This document shows, one piece after another, positions 45,461-54,333 of a stretch of DNA of 64,000 bases. The first letter of the stretch is position 1. Each line of letters begins with the position of its first letter. The notes below the pieces were generated by a model, which was not told the DNA's origin, did no database searches, and worked only from the letters and a program-made list of their open reading frames with translations. The DNA is from Rhodanobacter sp. C05 (GTDB lineage Bacteria > Pseudomonadota > Gammaproteobacteria > Xanthomonadales > Rhodanobacteraceae), in assembly GCF_002001165.1 (NCBI RefSeq), contig NZ_MUNQ01000005.1, forward strand, positions 1 to 64,000, read 5' to 3'. Position numbers and translations under genes: made by a program.

Positions 45461-46687
45461 TCAGTGCGTGGCCGACTCGCGCAGCGCCTGGCGTACCGAG
45501 CGCAATGAGCACACCTCCCACAGCGCCACGAATACCAATACGGCCGTCGTCGCCATGCCCAGCGATGCCACCGACCAGCACGTGAGCGTCAGCGCCAATG
45601 CCGCCAGCAAGCCGAGCCCGAGCAGATGCGACAGGGGCAGGTTGGTGCTGTTCGCCGTCTTCTTGAACCACGCATTGCCGAACAGATACAGCGCCGGGCC
45701 GCCCAGGAGCACGGTGCCGCTGATCGTGTCGACGCGTTGCGCCCCATCGTGCAGGGTCAGTTCATCGGCCACCGCGCTGACGATGATGCCGGCGACGATC
45801 AGAAGATGCAGATAAGTATAGGCAACCCGCGCCGTGCGGCCGGGATCGGCCGACTGCCGGATTGCCCGACTGCCGCGTTCGGCTGCCAGATCGAAATAGA
45901 TCCACCACATCGCCACGCTGCCGGCGAAGGCACTGGCGAATGCGAGCAGCGCCTGCGGTTGCGCCAGGGTCTCGGCAAAACTCGACCCAGTCACCAGCAC
46001 CGACTCGCCCAGTGCGATGATCACGAACTGGCTGCAGCGCTCGGCCAGGTGACCGCCGTCGATATCCCAGTCGGTAGTGCTCGAGCGACCCAGGCCGGGC
46101 ACGGGAAAGGCCAGTGCCGGCCCGAGGTATTCCAGCATCAGTGCAGCAATCCACAACATCCAGCGCCACTGGCCGTCCAGCCAGCCACCAGCAAGCCAAA
46201 GCGCACCGGATATAACGAGCCAGACCGTGATCCGCTGGAAGTTGCGCGTATTCGCCGACGCGGCATCACCCAGCGCCCATAGCATGAACAACGTGCGCCC
46301 CACCTGCATGAAGACGTAAGCACCGGCAAACAGCAAGCCACGTGCGCCGAATGCCTCGGGCAGAGCGATCGACAACAGCAACCCGGCGAACATCAGTGCC
46401 AGCAGCAGCAGCCGCACCAGCGGACGTTCCGGATCGAGCCAGTTGGTGACCCAGCTGGTGAACACCCACACCCACCACACCGCCAGGAACAGCAGCAACA
46501 CCTGCAGCGCACCGATCACATTCAGACCATGCAGCAACGTATGCGACAGCTGGGTCACCGCGTAGACGAAAACCAGGTCGAAAAACAGCTCGATGTTGGT
46601 GACCTTGCCATGGCCGCCGGCATGGCGCGCGCGCAGCAAGCCATGTCGCATGGTGCGGGCAGGATCGGCTGACGAGGGAATGCTCAC
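45461..46687 (-). CDS. low-temperature-requirement A (LtrA) family membrane protein
   Basis: A 408-residue protein with about ten helices and the LtrA hallmark near the N-terminus: HGKVTNIELFFDLVFVYAVTQLSHTLL. The middle has HLAERCSQFVIIALGESVLVTG, another conserved family block. LtrA was first linked to cold growth in Listeria, but function is not settled. The start codon is GTG at 46687; an adjacent ATG is out of frame. Confidence 0.88.
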   Translation of the reverse strand: MSIPSSADPARTMRHGLLRARHAGGHGKVTNIELFFDLVFVYAVTQLSHTLLHGLNVIGALQVLLLFLAVWWVWVFTSWVTNWLDPERPLVRLLLLALMFAGLLLSIALPEAFGARGLLFAGAYVFMQVGRTLFMLWALGDAASANTRNFQRITVWLVISGALWLAGGWLDGQWRWMLWIAALMLEYLGPALAFPVPGLGRSSTTDWDIDGGHLAERCSQFVIIALGESVLVTGSSFAETLAQPQALLAFASAFAGSVAMWWIYFDLAAERGSRAIRQSADPGRTARVAYTYLHLLIVAGIIVSAVADELTLHDGAQRVDTISGTVLLGGPALYLFGNAWFKKTANSTNLPLSHLLGLGLLAALALTLTCWSVASLGMATTAVLVFVALWEVCSLRSVRQALRESATH

Positions 46688-46752
46688 ATGGCGACCTCAG
46701 GCAGGTTTGCGCCTTTATCGCATGGCAGCCCGGATACCGTCACGCGATCGGG

Positions 46753-47073
46753 TCAGATCCGCTCATCCTCGATCTCACTGACCCGGCCATCCACCATCGT
46801 CACCACGGTCACATGGTCGTCCCGACGATAACGCCACTGCTCGCCGCCCTTGTCCTTGGTCTGTACACGGACACCGCCACGTCGGCTGCCACCGCTGCTG
46901 TTGCGGCCATGGGAACTGCGCTTGTGCGATTTTGACGACGGCTTGCCCAACAGCTCGGTGACACGCTCCCGGCTATCGCCGACAGTGAGTACCTGACTGC
47001 CTACACGCAAGCTGCTGGACGCCTGCGCCGCGGCGGTGAGCGCGAACAAGGCTACGATGAGGCGAATGTGCAT
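46753..47073 (-). CDS. exported DUF2845-type protein, first of a tandem pair
   Basis: A 106-residue secreted protein: signal peptide (RLIVALFALTAAAQA) and the DUF2845 core LRVGSQVLTVGDSRERVTELLGKP, then a basic Ser/Arg/Gly-rich insert (KSHKRSSHGRNSSGG), WRYRRDDHVTVVTMVDGRVSEIE. It is paralogous to the next gene (47131-47415), with about 40 percent similarity in the core by eye. The insert is unique to this copy. Function is unknown. Confidence 0.75.
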   Translation of the reverse strand: MHIRLIVALFALTAAAQASSSLRVGSQVLTVGDSRERVTELLGKPSSKSHKRSSHGRNSSGGSRRGGVRVQTKDKGGEQWRYRRDDHVTVVTMVDGRVSEIEDERI

Positions 47074-47130
47074 GACCTTCTCCCTGGTCTGATGAAGTTC
47101 GGTAGTCCTTACCGCTGCAATGGAGTCGAC

Positions 47131-47415
47131 TCAGCCGCGACGTTCCTCAAGGCGATCCTCGATCGCGGAAACCTTGCCGGCGATGATCGTCACGGTGATC
47201 ACATGGCCATCCTCGCGGCTGAATTGCCAACGCTCACCGAGAAATGCGCCGAACTTGTTCTCTACCGGCTCCTTGTAGGTCGGCGTACCCAGCAGGTCGA
47301 GCGTGTGCGCAGCGGTATCACCCACCGCCAGCACCTGCTGGCCGACACGCAGGGTCTCGCTCGCACAGACAGCAACGCTGAAAGCCAGCAACGGAAGCAG
47401 CAACAGATGACGCAT
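47131..47415 (-). CDS. exported DUF2845-type protein, second of a tandem pair
   Basis: A 94-residue secreted protein: signal peptide (LLLLPLLAFSVAVCA) then LRVGQQVLAVGDTAAHTLDLLGTP and WQFSREDGHVITVTIIAGKVSAIEDRL. It is the closer match to the standard DUF2845 size. It is 57 bases upstream of its paralogue in the same direction, so they may be cotranscribed. Outer-membrane lipoprotein-like assembly domains share this betaalphabeta layout, but no function is known. Confidence 0.75.
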   Translation of the reverse strand: MRHLLLLPLLAFSVAVCASETLRVGQQVLAVGDTAAHTLDLLGTPTYKEPVENKFGAFLGERWQFSREDGHVITVTIIAGKVSAIEDRLEERRG

Positions 47416-47444
47416 GGCACTCTCCTTCGTACGATGAATGCGTT

Positions 47445-48020
47445 TCAGAAACCGGTACCCGGCTTGGCCAGGTAAATCAGCTCTTCCGGTGTGCTGGCAC
47501 GGCCCAGTGCGGCATTGCGATGCGGAAAACGGCCGAAGCGCTCAATCACCTCGCAGTGTCGCCGAGCATAATCGAAAAATCCTGCGAAACGTTCACGCTG
47601 CTGCATAGGCACATCTGCGCATAGCGCCCCGAACTGCTCCACCGAGCGCTGTTGCAATCCCATGTCTTCCGCATGTTGCAACGGCATGTAGGCAAATACG
47701 CGCTGAAGTGGCGGCAATCGCCGGTCGTCACCACGGACCAAACCTGACAACACCAGATGCTGGGCCTTTACGTCCTGCGTCCAGGCTCGCGGATCGCCGC
47801 GATACAGGTTGCGCGGACACTGATCGAGCAGGATCAGCAGCGCCACCCAGCCCGATGGGGTGGCCGTCCAGCCATCCAGCCGACCATCGGCCGCGGCGTC
47901 GACCGCATGACCGAGACGTTCGCGGATCTCTTCGTCGAAGGCCGTATCGATACCGAACCAGCGTACAGCGTTGGCTTGGGCAAACCAGAAATCGAGGACA
48001 TCCCTTGCGGTTGTGAGCAT
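47445..48020 (-). CDS. DUF924 family protein
   Basis: A 191-residue helical, TPR-like soluble protein. The DUF924 signatures are present: VLDFWFAQANAVRWFGIDTAFDEEIRERLG, ALLILLDQCPRNLYRGDPRAWTQD, FAYMPLQHAEDMGLQQ, and RRHCEVIERFGRFPHRNAALGR at the end. The start at 48020 (MLTTARDVLDF) is preferred. Its biochemical role is not known. Confidence 0.9.
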   Translation of the reverse strand: MLTTARDVLDFWFAQANAVRWFGIDTAFDEEIRERLGHAVDAAADGRLDGWTATPSGWVALLILLDQCPRNLYRGDPRAWTQDVKAQHLVLSGLVRGDDRRLPPLQRVFAYMPLQHAEDMGLQQRSVEQFGALCADVPMQQRERFAGFFDYARRHCEVIERFGRFPHRNAALGRASTPEELIYLAKPGTGF

Positions 48021-48030
48021 CGCTGTTCGG

Positions 48031-48519
48031 TCAGTAACGCGCACTGCCGACCAGGCTATGCATGTCCAGATGAATGCCCCGCAGGCGCGGCAGCTGGCGA
48101 TGCAGAATCAGCGCCGCCTCGACAGGCAGCGCGGCAATCGCCTGTTCGAACGCGTGCAGCAACGCACTCTCGTGATGTGCCAGCACGCGGATCCAGGCGC
48201 TGTCGCGACGTGCGGCGGTACGCACCAGGCAACCGGCTACATGTCGATGCACGGTACCGCGCCAACTGCCATGTCGGCGCGACGCGCTACTGCTGGCACG
48301 TTGCAGGTCGGCAATCAGCAAACCCAGCGTGTGTGCATTCTCGCCCAGCACCAGCCGCAAGCCCGGCTCGCATGCCACAGCGGCATGCCGATACAGCCGC
48401 TGCAAATCGACGCTGCGCCGGATCAGGGCATGACAGATGGCTTGCGGAGGATATGGCTGCACAGCCGCCTCCTGGCTGGACGATGGATGGATCACATCGC
48501 TATCGTCGTCCTCTCTCAC
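48031..48519 (-). CDS. helical protein of unknown function
   Basis: A 162-residue Ala/Leu/His-rich protein, predicted all helical. The C-terminal region (RVLAHHESALLHAFEQAIAALPVEAALILHRQLPRL) recalls the ferritin-like DUF2383/PA2169 four-helix bundle, but the match is loose. The start is GTG 48519, so its N-terminus is uncertain. It lies directly upstream of the DUF924 gene, about 10 bases apart. Confidence 0.55.
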   Translation of the reverse strand: MREDDDSDVIHPSSSQEAAVQPYPPQAICHALIRRSVDLQRLYRHAAVACEPGLRLVLGENAHTLGLLIADLQRASSSASRRHGSWRGTVHRHVAGCLVRTAARRDSAWIRVLAHHESALLHAFEQAIAALPVEAALILHRQLPRLRGIHLDMHSLVGSARY

Positions 48520-48597
48520 TTAGCGGGAGATTAATCCGGGGCAGCCTGCGGGATTGCAGTCAGCCTTGAGCAGGTTGCGTCGGGCCCGTCTGGCGGC

Positions 48598-49359
48598 TCA
48601 CTGATCGATCTGCAGCAGATTCAACAGCCGGCCGTTGCTGCCGCGTATGCCTTGCTGCAGCTCGGCCAGCCGCTGGATCGACGGGCACAATGCTTCAATC
48701 TGCGGACGCAGTGCCGCCTGCAGACGCTGTTGCAGGCGGGGCTGCAGGTCGGTGGCGAGCGTTGCGGCGCGATCGCGCAGATCTGCTGCAGTCTGCAGGT
48801 CGCCGTTAAGTGCCGCATTGATCGCCTGCTGGCCGAGATCGGCTGCCAGTAGTGGTACAAGATCAGCCGCCATCTGGTTCATGACCTGGTTGGCGGCATC
48901 GCCCTGCCAGTCATGGGTGCTTTGGCTGGCCGCGATGCGTTGCTTGAGCTCGCTGGCATGCGCATCGAGACGGCGGTTGAATTCGCTGCGTGTATCGGCA
49001 TTCAAGCCCAGGCCGGCAGTTTCGGCGTGCACGGCATGCACCGCCATGTCCACGCCGTTCTGTGCGACTGCGCGCACCCGTGGTGCCAACGCACGCAGCT
49101 CCCGTTCGAACAGCACCAGCCGATCCTGATCCTCCGCGTTCAAGGGCATCGAGGCACCATCGGTACGCAATGCACCCTGCTGCAGCTCGACATGAAACGG
49201 TGCCGGCGATGGGCGATCGAACAACAGGCTGTCCGGTCGCAATGTCACGTCATAACTGCTGCTGGCATGGCAAGTGGTTGCCAACTCCTGTGCATGAAGA
49301 GATGGCACCAACATGGCCAGTCCAACGCCGAGGACGGCAATCATGCAAGGCAGACGCAT
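48598..49359 (-). CDS. exported DUF2884-type protein
   Basis: A 253-residue secreted protein: a signal peptide (MIAVLGVGLAMLVPSLHA), then SYDVTLRPDSLLF, ALRTDGASMPLNAEDQDRLVLFERELRAL, and a long helical C-terminal part (ADLRDRAATLATDLQPRLQQRLQAALRPQIEALCP). DUF2884 proteins are common in gammaproteobacteria and of unknown function. AGGAAA lies before ATG 49359. Confidence 0.8.
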   Translation of the reverse strand: MRLPCMIAVLGVGLAMLVPSLHAQELATTCHASSSYDVTLRPDSLLFDRPSPAPFHVELQQGALRTDGASMPLNAEDQDRLVLFERELRALAPRVRAVAQNGVDMAVHAVHAETAGLGLNADTRSEFNRRLDAHASELKQRIAASQSTHDWQGDAANQVMNQMAADLVPLLAADLGQQAINAALNGDLQTAADLRDRAATLATDLQPRLQQRLQAALRPQIEALCPSIQRLAELQQGIRGSNGRLLNLLQIDQ

Positions 49360-49486
49360 CGAGTGAATTTCCTGAGAGATGTCAGCCAAGCGATACCCTG
49401 TCATCCAGCAACCCATGCTGAATGCGACAGATCGGCCAGCGAGATCTCTGCAGGCACTCAGCTATTTCAGCTTATTGATTCCGGCA

Positions 49487-50338
49487 TCAGGTGCCACCAA
49501 GCTGCGTCTTGAGATGCAGGCCTTGGTCGATCTGCTGGATGGATCCGTCCGGGGTGGCATCGGCACTTCCTGCAAGCAGCGTATCTGTATGCGCCCACGG
49601 CACAAATTCACTCGGACCAGGCACATAGGCTTGCCATTGACCGTATTTCGCGACCGGGGTGTAGCCGTTCACACTGTAGTTGATCGGTATCCGCGCCACC
49701 CAGTAATCGCGAGCTATACCCTTACCGTGGGTGGGCGTGTTGAACGTCCACTGCCTGACTGCCGCCAAGGAAGCCTTGGCGAGATCCTTCCGGAATTCAG
49801 CCATCTCGTTGTCATTGGTATAGACGCCGAGGTTGACCTGCTCGACCGCCACATCCGCCACTTGCCCCTGCCGGTCAATGCGTGCCAATACATATACGGT
49901 GCCGGAAACATGTGCTCTCAATGAAAGATTCGGATAACGTGGAGCAGGATGCTCCTTGTAACTGACATGCTCAGTGGCATCGTCATCCTCCTGACCAAAC
50001 TGGGCGCCGGCAATGCCGATCGATTCATGCTGGTCGTCGATCCGTTTGGCGACAATGCGCAAGCTCATTTTCGCTTTTGCAACCACGGGTTGACCGTTGA
50101 CGAGAACAGGCACGAACGTCCAGGCAGGGACGTTCTTCCGGATAAGATCGACGACGACAGGCGGGAGCTTGTCTGATTGATCAATGGCATATTCGTGGAC
50201 GCTGCCATCCGGGGCCACTTCGACCACTCCGGTAACCAACATGCTCGCCTGTGCCCTCTTGCGCACCGCATTGGGCCCGGCGGCCAGCGTCACGCTCGAC
50301 AGCAATACACAGAACAACCCCAGCAATAAGCGTCTCAT
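49487..50338 (-). CDS. exported protein with TonB-C-like domains
   Basis: A 283-residue secreted protein. After a signal peptide (LLLGLFCVLLSSVTLAAG), two TonB C-terminal-like folds appear: about 30-100 (VEVAPDGSVHEYAIDQSD, WTFVPVLVNGQPV) and about 130-230 (APRYPNLSLRAHVSGTVYVLARIDRQGQVADVAVEQVNL, WTFNTPTHGKG). It lacks the proline-rich membrane-spanning part of true TonB and so is a soluble periplasmic relative. Partner unknown. Confidence 0.7.
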   Translation of the reverse strand: MRRLLLGLFCVLLSSVTLAAGPNAVRKRAQASMLVTGVVEVAPDGSVHEYAIDQSDKLPPVVVDLIRKNVPAWTFVPVLVNGQPVVAKAKMSLRIVAKRIDDQHESIGIAGAQFGQEDDDATEHVSYKEHPAPRYPNLSLRAHVSGTVYVLARIDRQGQVADVAVEQVNLGVYTNDNEMAEFRKDLAKASLAAVRQWTFNTPTHGKGIARDYWVARIPINYSVNGYTPVAKYGQWQAYVPGPSEFVPWAHTDTLLAGSADATPDGSIQQIDQGLHLKTQLGGT

Positions 50339-50423
50339 CGCTGTCCCTCCTTAGTAAGCCTGCTGAGCAGTCTAGCGCCAAGCCACGATGCAAGCAGTCG
50401 TTCGACAATCAGTCGTATGAACC

Positions 50424-50963
50424 TCAGCGACGCAGCCGAAACTGGGTACGTGCCGCCGGGCGCCCCAGCCACCAGCTCAGCCACAGCAGGGGGGGCACGG
50501 CAAGCCCCTTGAACAGCAGCGCCAGCTGCATGCTGCGGTAAACCTGCGGCAATTCCTGGTGCATTGCTGTATGCAGGAAGTCGCCGCTGGCTCCTGAGAA
50601 AAGCGGCTGCCACTCCAGCCACAGCAGGATGCCGCTGTATATCAGCCATGCCGCAAGCAACACCGCCGCCAACCGCATGCATGGCCGCGCCCAGGACTGG
50701 CGCAAAACGCAGCCGGCGCAGATCACGATCAGGCTGAACGCAGCCACCAGGTAAGCCATGTCCCAGCCAAGCATGCTGTGCAGCGCTGCGACCGCATCAG
50801 GCTCCGCCGGTGCCAGTGTCTGCAGTTGCTCCCAGACCTGCTGCGCGTGGCGTACATACTGCAGGCAACCAAGTGCGGCAAGCAGCAGCAGCGCCCATAC
50901 CAAGACACGCCAGATGGCCAGCCCGTGCGGCTGCATGGACCGGTCGCGAATCATCAAGGGCAT
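50424..50963 (-). CDS. membrane protein of unknown function downstream of the peroxiredoxin
   Basis: A 179-residue protein with four helices (WRVLVWALLLLAALGCLQYV, YLVAAFSLIVICAGCVL, AAVLLAAWLIYSGILLWLEW, LLFKGLAVPPLLWLSWWLG). ATG shares one base with the peroxiredoxin stop, so the two are translationally coupled. No family recognized; a membrane redox or transport role is only a possibility. Confidence 0.65.
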   Translation of the reverse strand: MPLMIRDRSMQPHGLAIWRVLVWALLLLAALGCLQYVRHAQQVWEQLQTLAPAEPDAVAALHSMLGWDMAYLVAAFSLIVICAGCVLRQSWARPCMRLAAVLLAAWLIYSGILLWLEWQPLFSGASGDFLHTAMHQELPQVYRSMQLALLFKGLAVPPLLWLSWWLGRPAARTQFRLRR

Positions 50964-51493
50964 CAGCCTGCCGCCTTCAGGGCAGCCAGGTCGTTCATCA
51001 CCTGGGCGGAATTCTTTTCCGGGTCCACATCCACGTAAACCTTGGCGATCCTGCCGTGCGGGTCGATCAGGAAGGTGGTGCGCCTGGCGTAGTGGATGCC
51101 CATGCGTTCGGTGAGCACGCCGTAGCTGGTGGCTACGCTGCGGTCGGCATCGGAGAGCAGCGGGAACGGCACATGGTATTTCGAGGCAAACTCGGCATGC
51201 GATTTCACGCCATCGAGGCTCACACCCGCCACCTCGGCACCTGTCTTGCGCAGCTTGGCGATGTCATCGCGGAAGGCGCACACCTCGGTGGTGCAGCCAG
51301 ACGTGAAGTCTTTCGGATAGAAATACAGCACCAGCCAGTGACCATGAAAATCGGCTGGCGCATGCCAGTGGCCGTTCTGGTCTTGCAGGTGGAAAGCCGG
51401 CGCGGTGTCACCCACTTGCGGGGTAGCGGCGAAGGCCGGCGCCGCCAAAGCACACAGCAGGGTCAACACGAGCAGACAACAAAGACGGCGCAT
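50963..51493 (-). CDS. exported thioredoxin-dependent peroxiredoxin (BCP/PrxQ type)
   Basis: A 176-residue peroxidase with a signal peptide (CCLLVLTLLCALAAPAFA), so it works in the periplasm, unlike cytosolic Bcp. The catalytic motif is FYPKDFTSGCTTEVCAF: peroxidatic Cys in SGC and resolving Cys five residues later, the PrxQ arrangement; the Arg of the site is in ARRTTFLID. A reductant partner in the periplasm is not evident in the window. Confidence 0.9.
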   Translation of the reverse strand: MRRLCCLLVLTLLCALAAPAFAATPQVGDTAPAFHLQDQNGHWHAPADFHGHWLVLYFYPKDFTSGCTTEVCAFRDDIAKLRKTGAEVAGVSLDGVKSHAEFASKYHVPFPLLSDADRSVATSYGVLTERMGIHYARRTTFLIDPHGRIAKVYVDVDPEKNSAQVMNDLAALKAAG

Positions 51494-51560
51494 GACGGAA
51501 TCTCCAGCGGGAACACGGGGGAGGAAGTGCAGCCGCCGCAGTTTACGCGCCCAAAAGCGA

Positions 51561-51580
51561 AGGGCGCCATGCGGCGCCCT
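51561..51580 (-). terminator. hairpin between exported protein and peroxiredoxin
   Basis: AGGGCGCC-ATGC-GGCGCCCT, an 8-bp perfect stem. In the minus direction it is followed by a short T-rich tail (TTCGCTTTT), so it should end the gene at 51619-52077. Confidence 0.65.
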
Positions 51581-51618
51581 CCGATGTCACATCGTGCTTA
51601 TCTGACATTCCGTTGGCA

Positions 51619-52077
51619 TCAACGCGGCTCGATGGTGAATTTGCCCACCGAGACACCCAGGTTGACGCCCTCGCCCGTCCCGGCCAGCGCCAGTGAGGTG
51701 GTGCCCTTGGTCAATACCTGCGCCTGGGAACTCTTGACCACGCCAGCCTCGGCACCAGCCTGTGCATAGTCGCCGAAGACTTCGCGAATGCCATGCACGT
51801 TGCTGATCTCGCCCTTGCCGTCGTTGATTCGATATTTGCCAGCGGTAATGCCACCACCGACCACGCTGATCTTGACGTTGGCGCTCTGTCCGTTGTCGCA
51901 GCGGATCGTGCCATTGCCCTCGGCATGCTTGTAGATCAGCGACCAGCCGGCAAGGTTGAACCTGAGATGGCACTGCACCATTGCTTCGTCTGCGTGCGCA
52001 CTGGAAACCGGCAGCACGGTAGTCGCGGTCGCACAAGCCAGCACCAGGGCGGCCATTCCTAAAGTACGTTTGATCAT
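51619..52077 (-). CDS. small exported protein of unknown function
   Basis: A 152-residue protein with a signal peptide cleaved near VSSAHA/DEA. The mature part is Gly-rich and beta-like (YKHAEGNGTIRCDNGQSANVKISVVGGGITAGKYRIND, GTTSLALAGTGEGVNLGVSVGKFTIEP) with two cysteines that may pair. No family named. AAGGAG is 6 bases before ATG 52077, whereas ATG 52083 has no spacing, so the former is chosen. Confidence 0.7.
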   Translation of the reverse strand: MIKRTLGMAALVLACATATTVLPVSSAHADEAMVQCHLRFNLAGWSLIYKHAEGNGTIRCDNGQSANVKISVVGGGITAGKYRINDGKGEISNVHGIREVFGDYAQAGAEAGVVKSSQAQVLTKGTTSLALAGTGEGVNLGVSVGKFTIEPR

Positions 52078-52291
52078 GATCATCTCCTTGAATGAGTTCT
52101 GCCAACACAGAGTCGAACATGCTTCCCTTAAGAGGCTCGGCACGCCGCTGTGTGGTGGAGACAGCGTGTGCACCGCGGCGTGACAGCGGTGTGCACAAGC
52201 ATGACTTCCGTTCAGGTTGCCAGCCTTGATGATTCGATAACAGCCCCCCGCGCAGACTGTCGCCGATCCCGATTCAAAGCACGACCCAGGC

Positions 52292-52321
52292 TTGTGACGC
52301 GCGGAAAACACTGTCTAGACT
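52292..52321 (+). promoter_or_regulatory. candidate promoter for the UspA gene
   Basis: TTGTGA at 52292-52297, an 18-base spacer, then TAGACT at 52316-52321, 39 bases before the ATG. Both boxes match sigma70 consensus at four positions or so. Confidence 0.35.
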
Positions 52322-52360
52322 CGACATGACTCCGATGCCGGAGTGCAGCGAAGGAAACCC

Positions 52361-52777
52361 ATGGTCAAGTATTCATTGGTAGGTTACGACGGCTCCGACG
52401 CATCCCGGCGCGCGTTTCAATTCGCGATCGACCTGATTCGCTGCAGTGGAGGCCGCGTGCGCGTAGTGTCGGTGTTGCAGGTCACCGAGGGCGGCGCCGA
52501 TGCTTCTACCCTGATGATGGCGGACTCCGGTACACAGCGCGCCCGGGAACTGCTGGAGGAATTGACCGCGATCGTGCCCGATGCCGCCAGTCTGGTCGAT
52601 GTCGAGCTGACCTATGGCAGCCCGGGCGATGTGTTGCTGGGCCAGATCGCGTTGCATGGCATCGACCACATCGTGATCGGCCACACCGAGCGCGGCGCGC
52701 TGGCACGCTGGCTGCTTGGTTCGGTATCCAACAACGTGCTGGCACGTGCCCACGTACCGGTGACGGTCGTGCGCTGA
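52361..52777 (+). CDS. universal stress protein A family protein
   Basis: A 138-residue single-domain UspA-fold protein. The N-terminal LVGYDGSDASRRAF has the Asp that contacts ribose/Mg2+, and the C-terminal ATP-loop motif is GHTERGALARWLLGSVSNNVLARAHVPVTVV (G-2x-G-9x-G-S/T form), so nucleotide binding is likely. AAGGAA precedes ATG 52361. It is followed by the ferritin-like gene but with a 140-base gap. Confidence 0.93.
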   Translation: MVKYSLVGYDGSDASRRAFQFAIDLIRCSGGRVRVVSVLQVTEGGADASTLMMADSGTQRARELLEELTAIVPDAASLVDVELTYGSPGDVLLGQIALHGIDHIVIGHTERGALARWLLGSVSNNVLARAHVPVTVVR

Positions 52778-52917
52778 GACATGCCGGCGAATCCGCGGAC
52801 GGCAAGTCGGCGCAGGTTAATCCTCCACCGGCGTGAAGCACTATCCTGTGGCATTTCTCGTCATGCGACGGCGGCTCTCATGCCTGTCGTCCAACCCAAA
52901 CCACACAGGACGTCCGC

Positions 52918-53739
52918 TTGAGTTATTCCCACGCCCTGCCCTGGAGTCTGGACAATCTGGATCTCAGCCGTATCGATGTCGCGCGCGTGCGCCACGATGA
53001 GGATCTGTTCTTTCTGTTGTGCAGTTCGTCGTTCGTCGAAAGCGGCTCGGATCTGTACACACAGAACCTGATCGATCATTTTGCCGGCGACCAGGAATTG
53101 CAGACCTGGCTGCGCCAGCACTGGGAGCATGAGGAACTGCAGCACGGTCGCGCGCTGACTGCCTATGTCCGCCGCGTCTGGCCGGAGTTCGACTGGGAGC
53201 GTGGCTTCAATGCGTTCTGGAACGAATACGGTGCGGTGTGCACCGCTGAGCAGCTCGAATCCTGCCGTGGACTGGAACTGGCCGCCCGCTGCGTGGTGGA
53301 AACCGGCACCGCCAGTCTGTACCGCGCACTGCACGAGCTCACTGACGAGCCCGTGCTGAAACAGTTGACCAATCACATCAAGAGCGACGAAGTGCGCCAC
53401 TACAAGCACTTCTACCAGCACTATCGGCTATACCGCGAGCGCGAAGGTTTCGGCCGCTACAAGGTGTTCCGCGCAATCCTGCGCCGGGTCAACGAAATCA
53501 AGAGCGAGGACAGCAACATCGCCTTGCGCCATGTATTCAACCAGTGCTATCCGCAGCATCAGGGCAACGAAACGGAATTCCGCCGCATCAGCGAGCGGGC
53601 GCAGGGTCTGTTGCGCCGGCATATCTCGGCCACCATGACCGTGAAGATGCTGCTCAAGCCGCTGGACCTGCCGACACGGCTGCAGAATGCGCTGGAAAAG
53701 CCACTGGCGCGGATCAGCGGCAAGCTGTTCCTGCACTGA
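52918..53739 (+). CDS. ferritin-like domain protein (di-iron candidate)
   Basis: A 273-residue helical protein that starts with TTG at 52918, the only start giving a compact frame. Carboxylate/histidine patterns of a di-iron four-helix bundle are visible: FFLLCSSSFVESGSDLYTQ, HWEHEELQHGRAL (ExxH), ETGTASLYRALHELT and SDEVRHYKHFYQHY (ExxH). Such proteins include oxygenases and desaturase-like enzymes. Substrate is unknown. The C-terminal 60 residues are basic. Confidence 0.75.
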   Translation: MSYSHALPWSLDNLDLSRIDVARVRHDEDLFFLLCSSSFVESGSDLYTQNLIDHFAGDQELQTWLRQHWEHEELQHGRALTAYVRRVWPEFDWERGFNAFWNEYGAVCTAEQLESCRGLELAARCVVETGTASLYRALHELTDEPVLKQLTNHIKSDEVRHYKHFYQHYRLYREREGFGRYKVFRAILRRVNEIKSEDSNIALRHVFNQCYPQHQGNETEFRRISERAQGLLRRHISATMTVKMLLKPLDLPTRLQNALEKPLARISGKLFLH

Positions 53740-53801
53740 GCTCATCGGTCGGTGCCATGGCATGTCCCAGGCAGACGATTCGCGGCCAATGGATTGAGGT
53801 T

Positions 53802-54275
53802 TCAGTTGCCATTCGAGGGTGGCGCAGCGTCGGCATGATCACGGGCCATGACGTCGGCATGGCGCTGAGCCCCCTTTTCCAGCTTGAAGCGTGCCAGATC
53901 CACCGGTCGAATCTGCTTGATCGCGCAGGGGAGATAGCCGCGCGTCGTCAGCACCTTGTCGAAGCCCACGGAGACTTCACCGGCAAAGGAGGTGAACCCG
54001 ACACTGTTGGTAACGGTCAGGCCGCTGCAAGGCCAGGTATCCAGCAGGAACGCGCGCGTGGGCCGCGTATAGACCACCAGTTGGGTATCGCTGAGCGGCT
54101 CCCATGAGTCGATCGACGCCCCCGGCACCAGCCGAAAGCTGCGCACGGGCGCACCGGCCGCCGCCGTGTAGGCGGCTTCACGCCGCTGCATGTCTTGCGC
54201 AGACGGTGCGCTGGCGCAGGCGGCCAGCAAACCGGCCAGCAGGCAACCGATCAATGGCAAATATGACTTGGTCAT
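53802..54275 (-). CDS. DUF6491-type lipoprotein, copy 1
   Basis: A 157-residue predicted lipoprotein: lipobox LLAAC at about 17-21, then GAPVRSFRLVP, SWEPLSDTQLVVYTRPTRAFLLDTWPCSGLTVTNSVGFTS and LPCAIKQIRPVDL, the DUF6491 pattern with two conserved cysteines that may form a disulfide. The C-terminal tail is charged and short. It lies 58 bases downstream of its paralogue, in the same direction. Confidence 0.8.
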   Translation of the reverse strand: MTKSYLPLIGCLLAGLLAACASAPSAQDMQRREAAYTAAAGAPVRSFRLVPGASIDSWEPLSDTQLVVYTRPTRAFLLDTWPCSGLTVTNSVGFTSFAGEVSVGFDKVLTTRGYLPCAIKQIRPVDLARFKLEKGAQRHADVMARDHADAAPPSNGN

Positions 54276-54333
54276 GCCCGCGGTCTCCGTGGAATCAAGC
54301 CTGCCGACGCAACGTATCGATCAGGCAAACGAA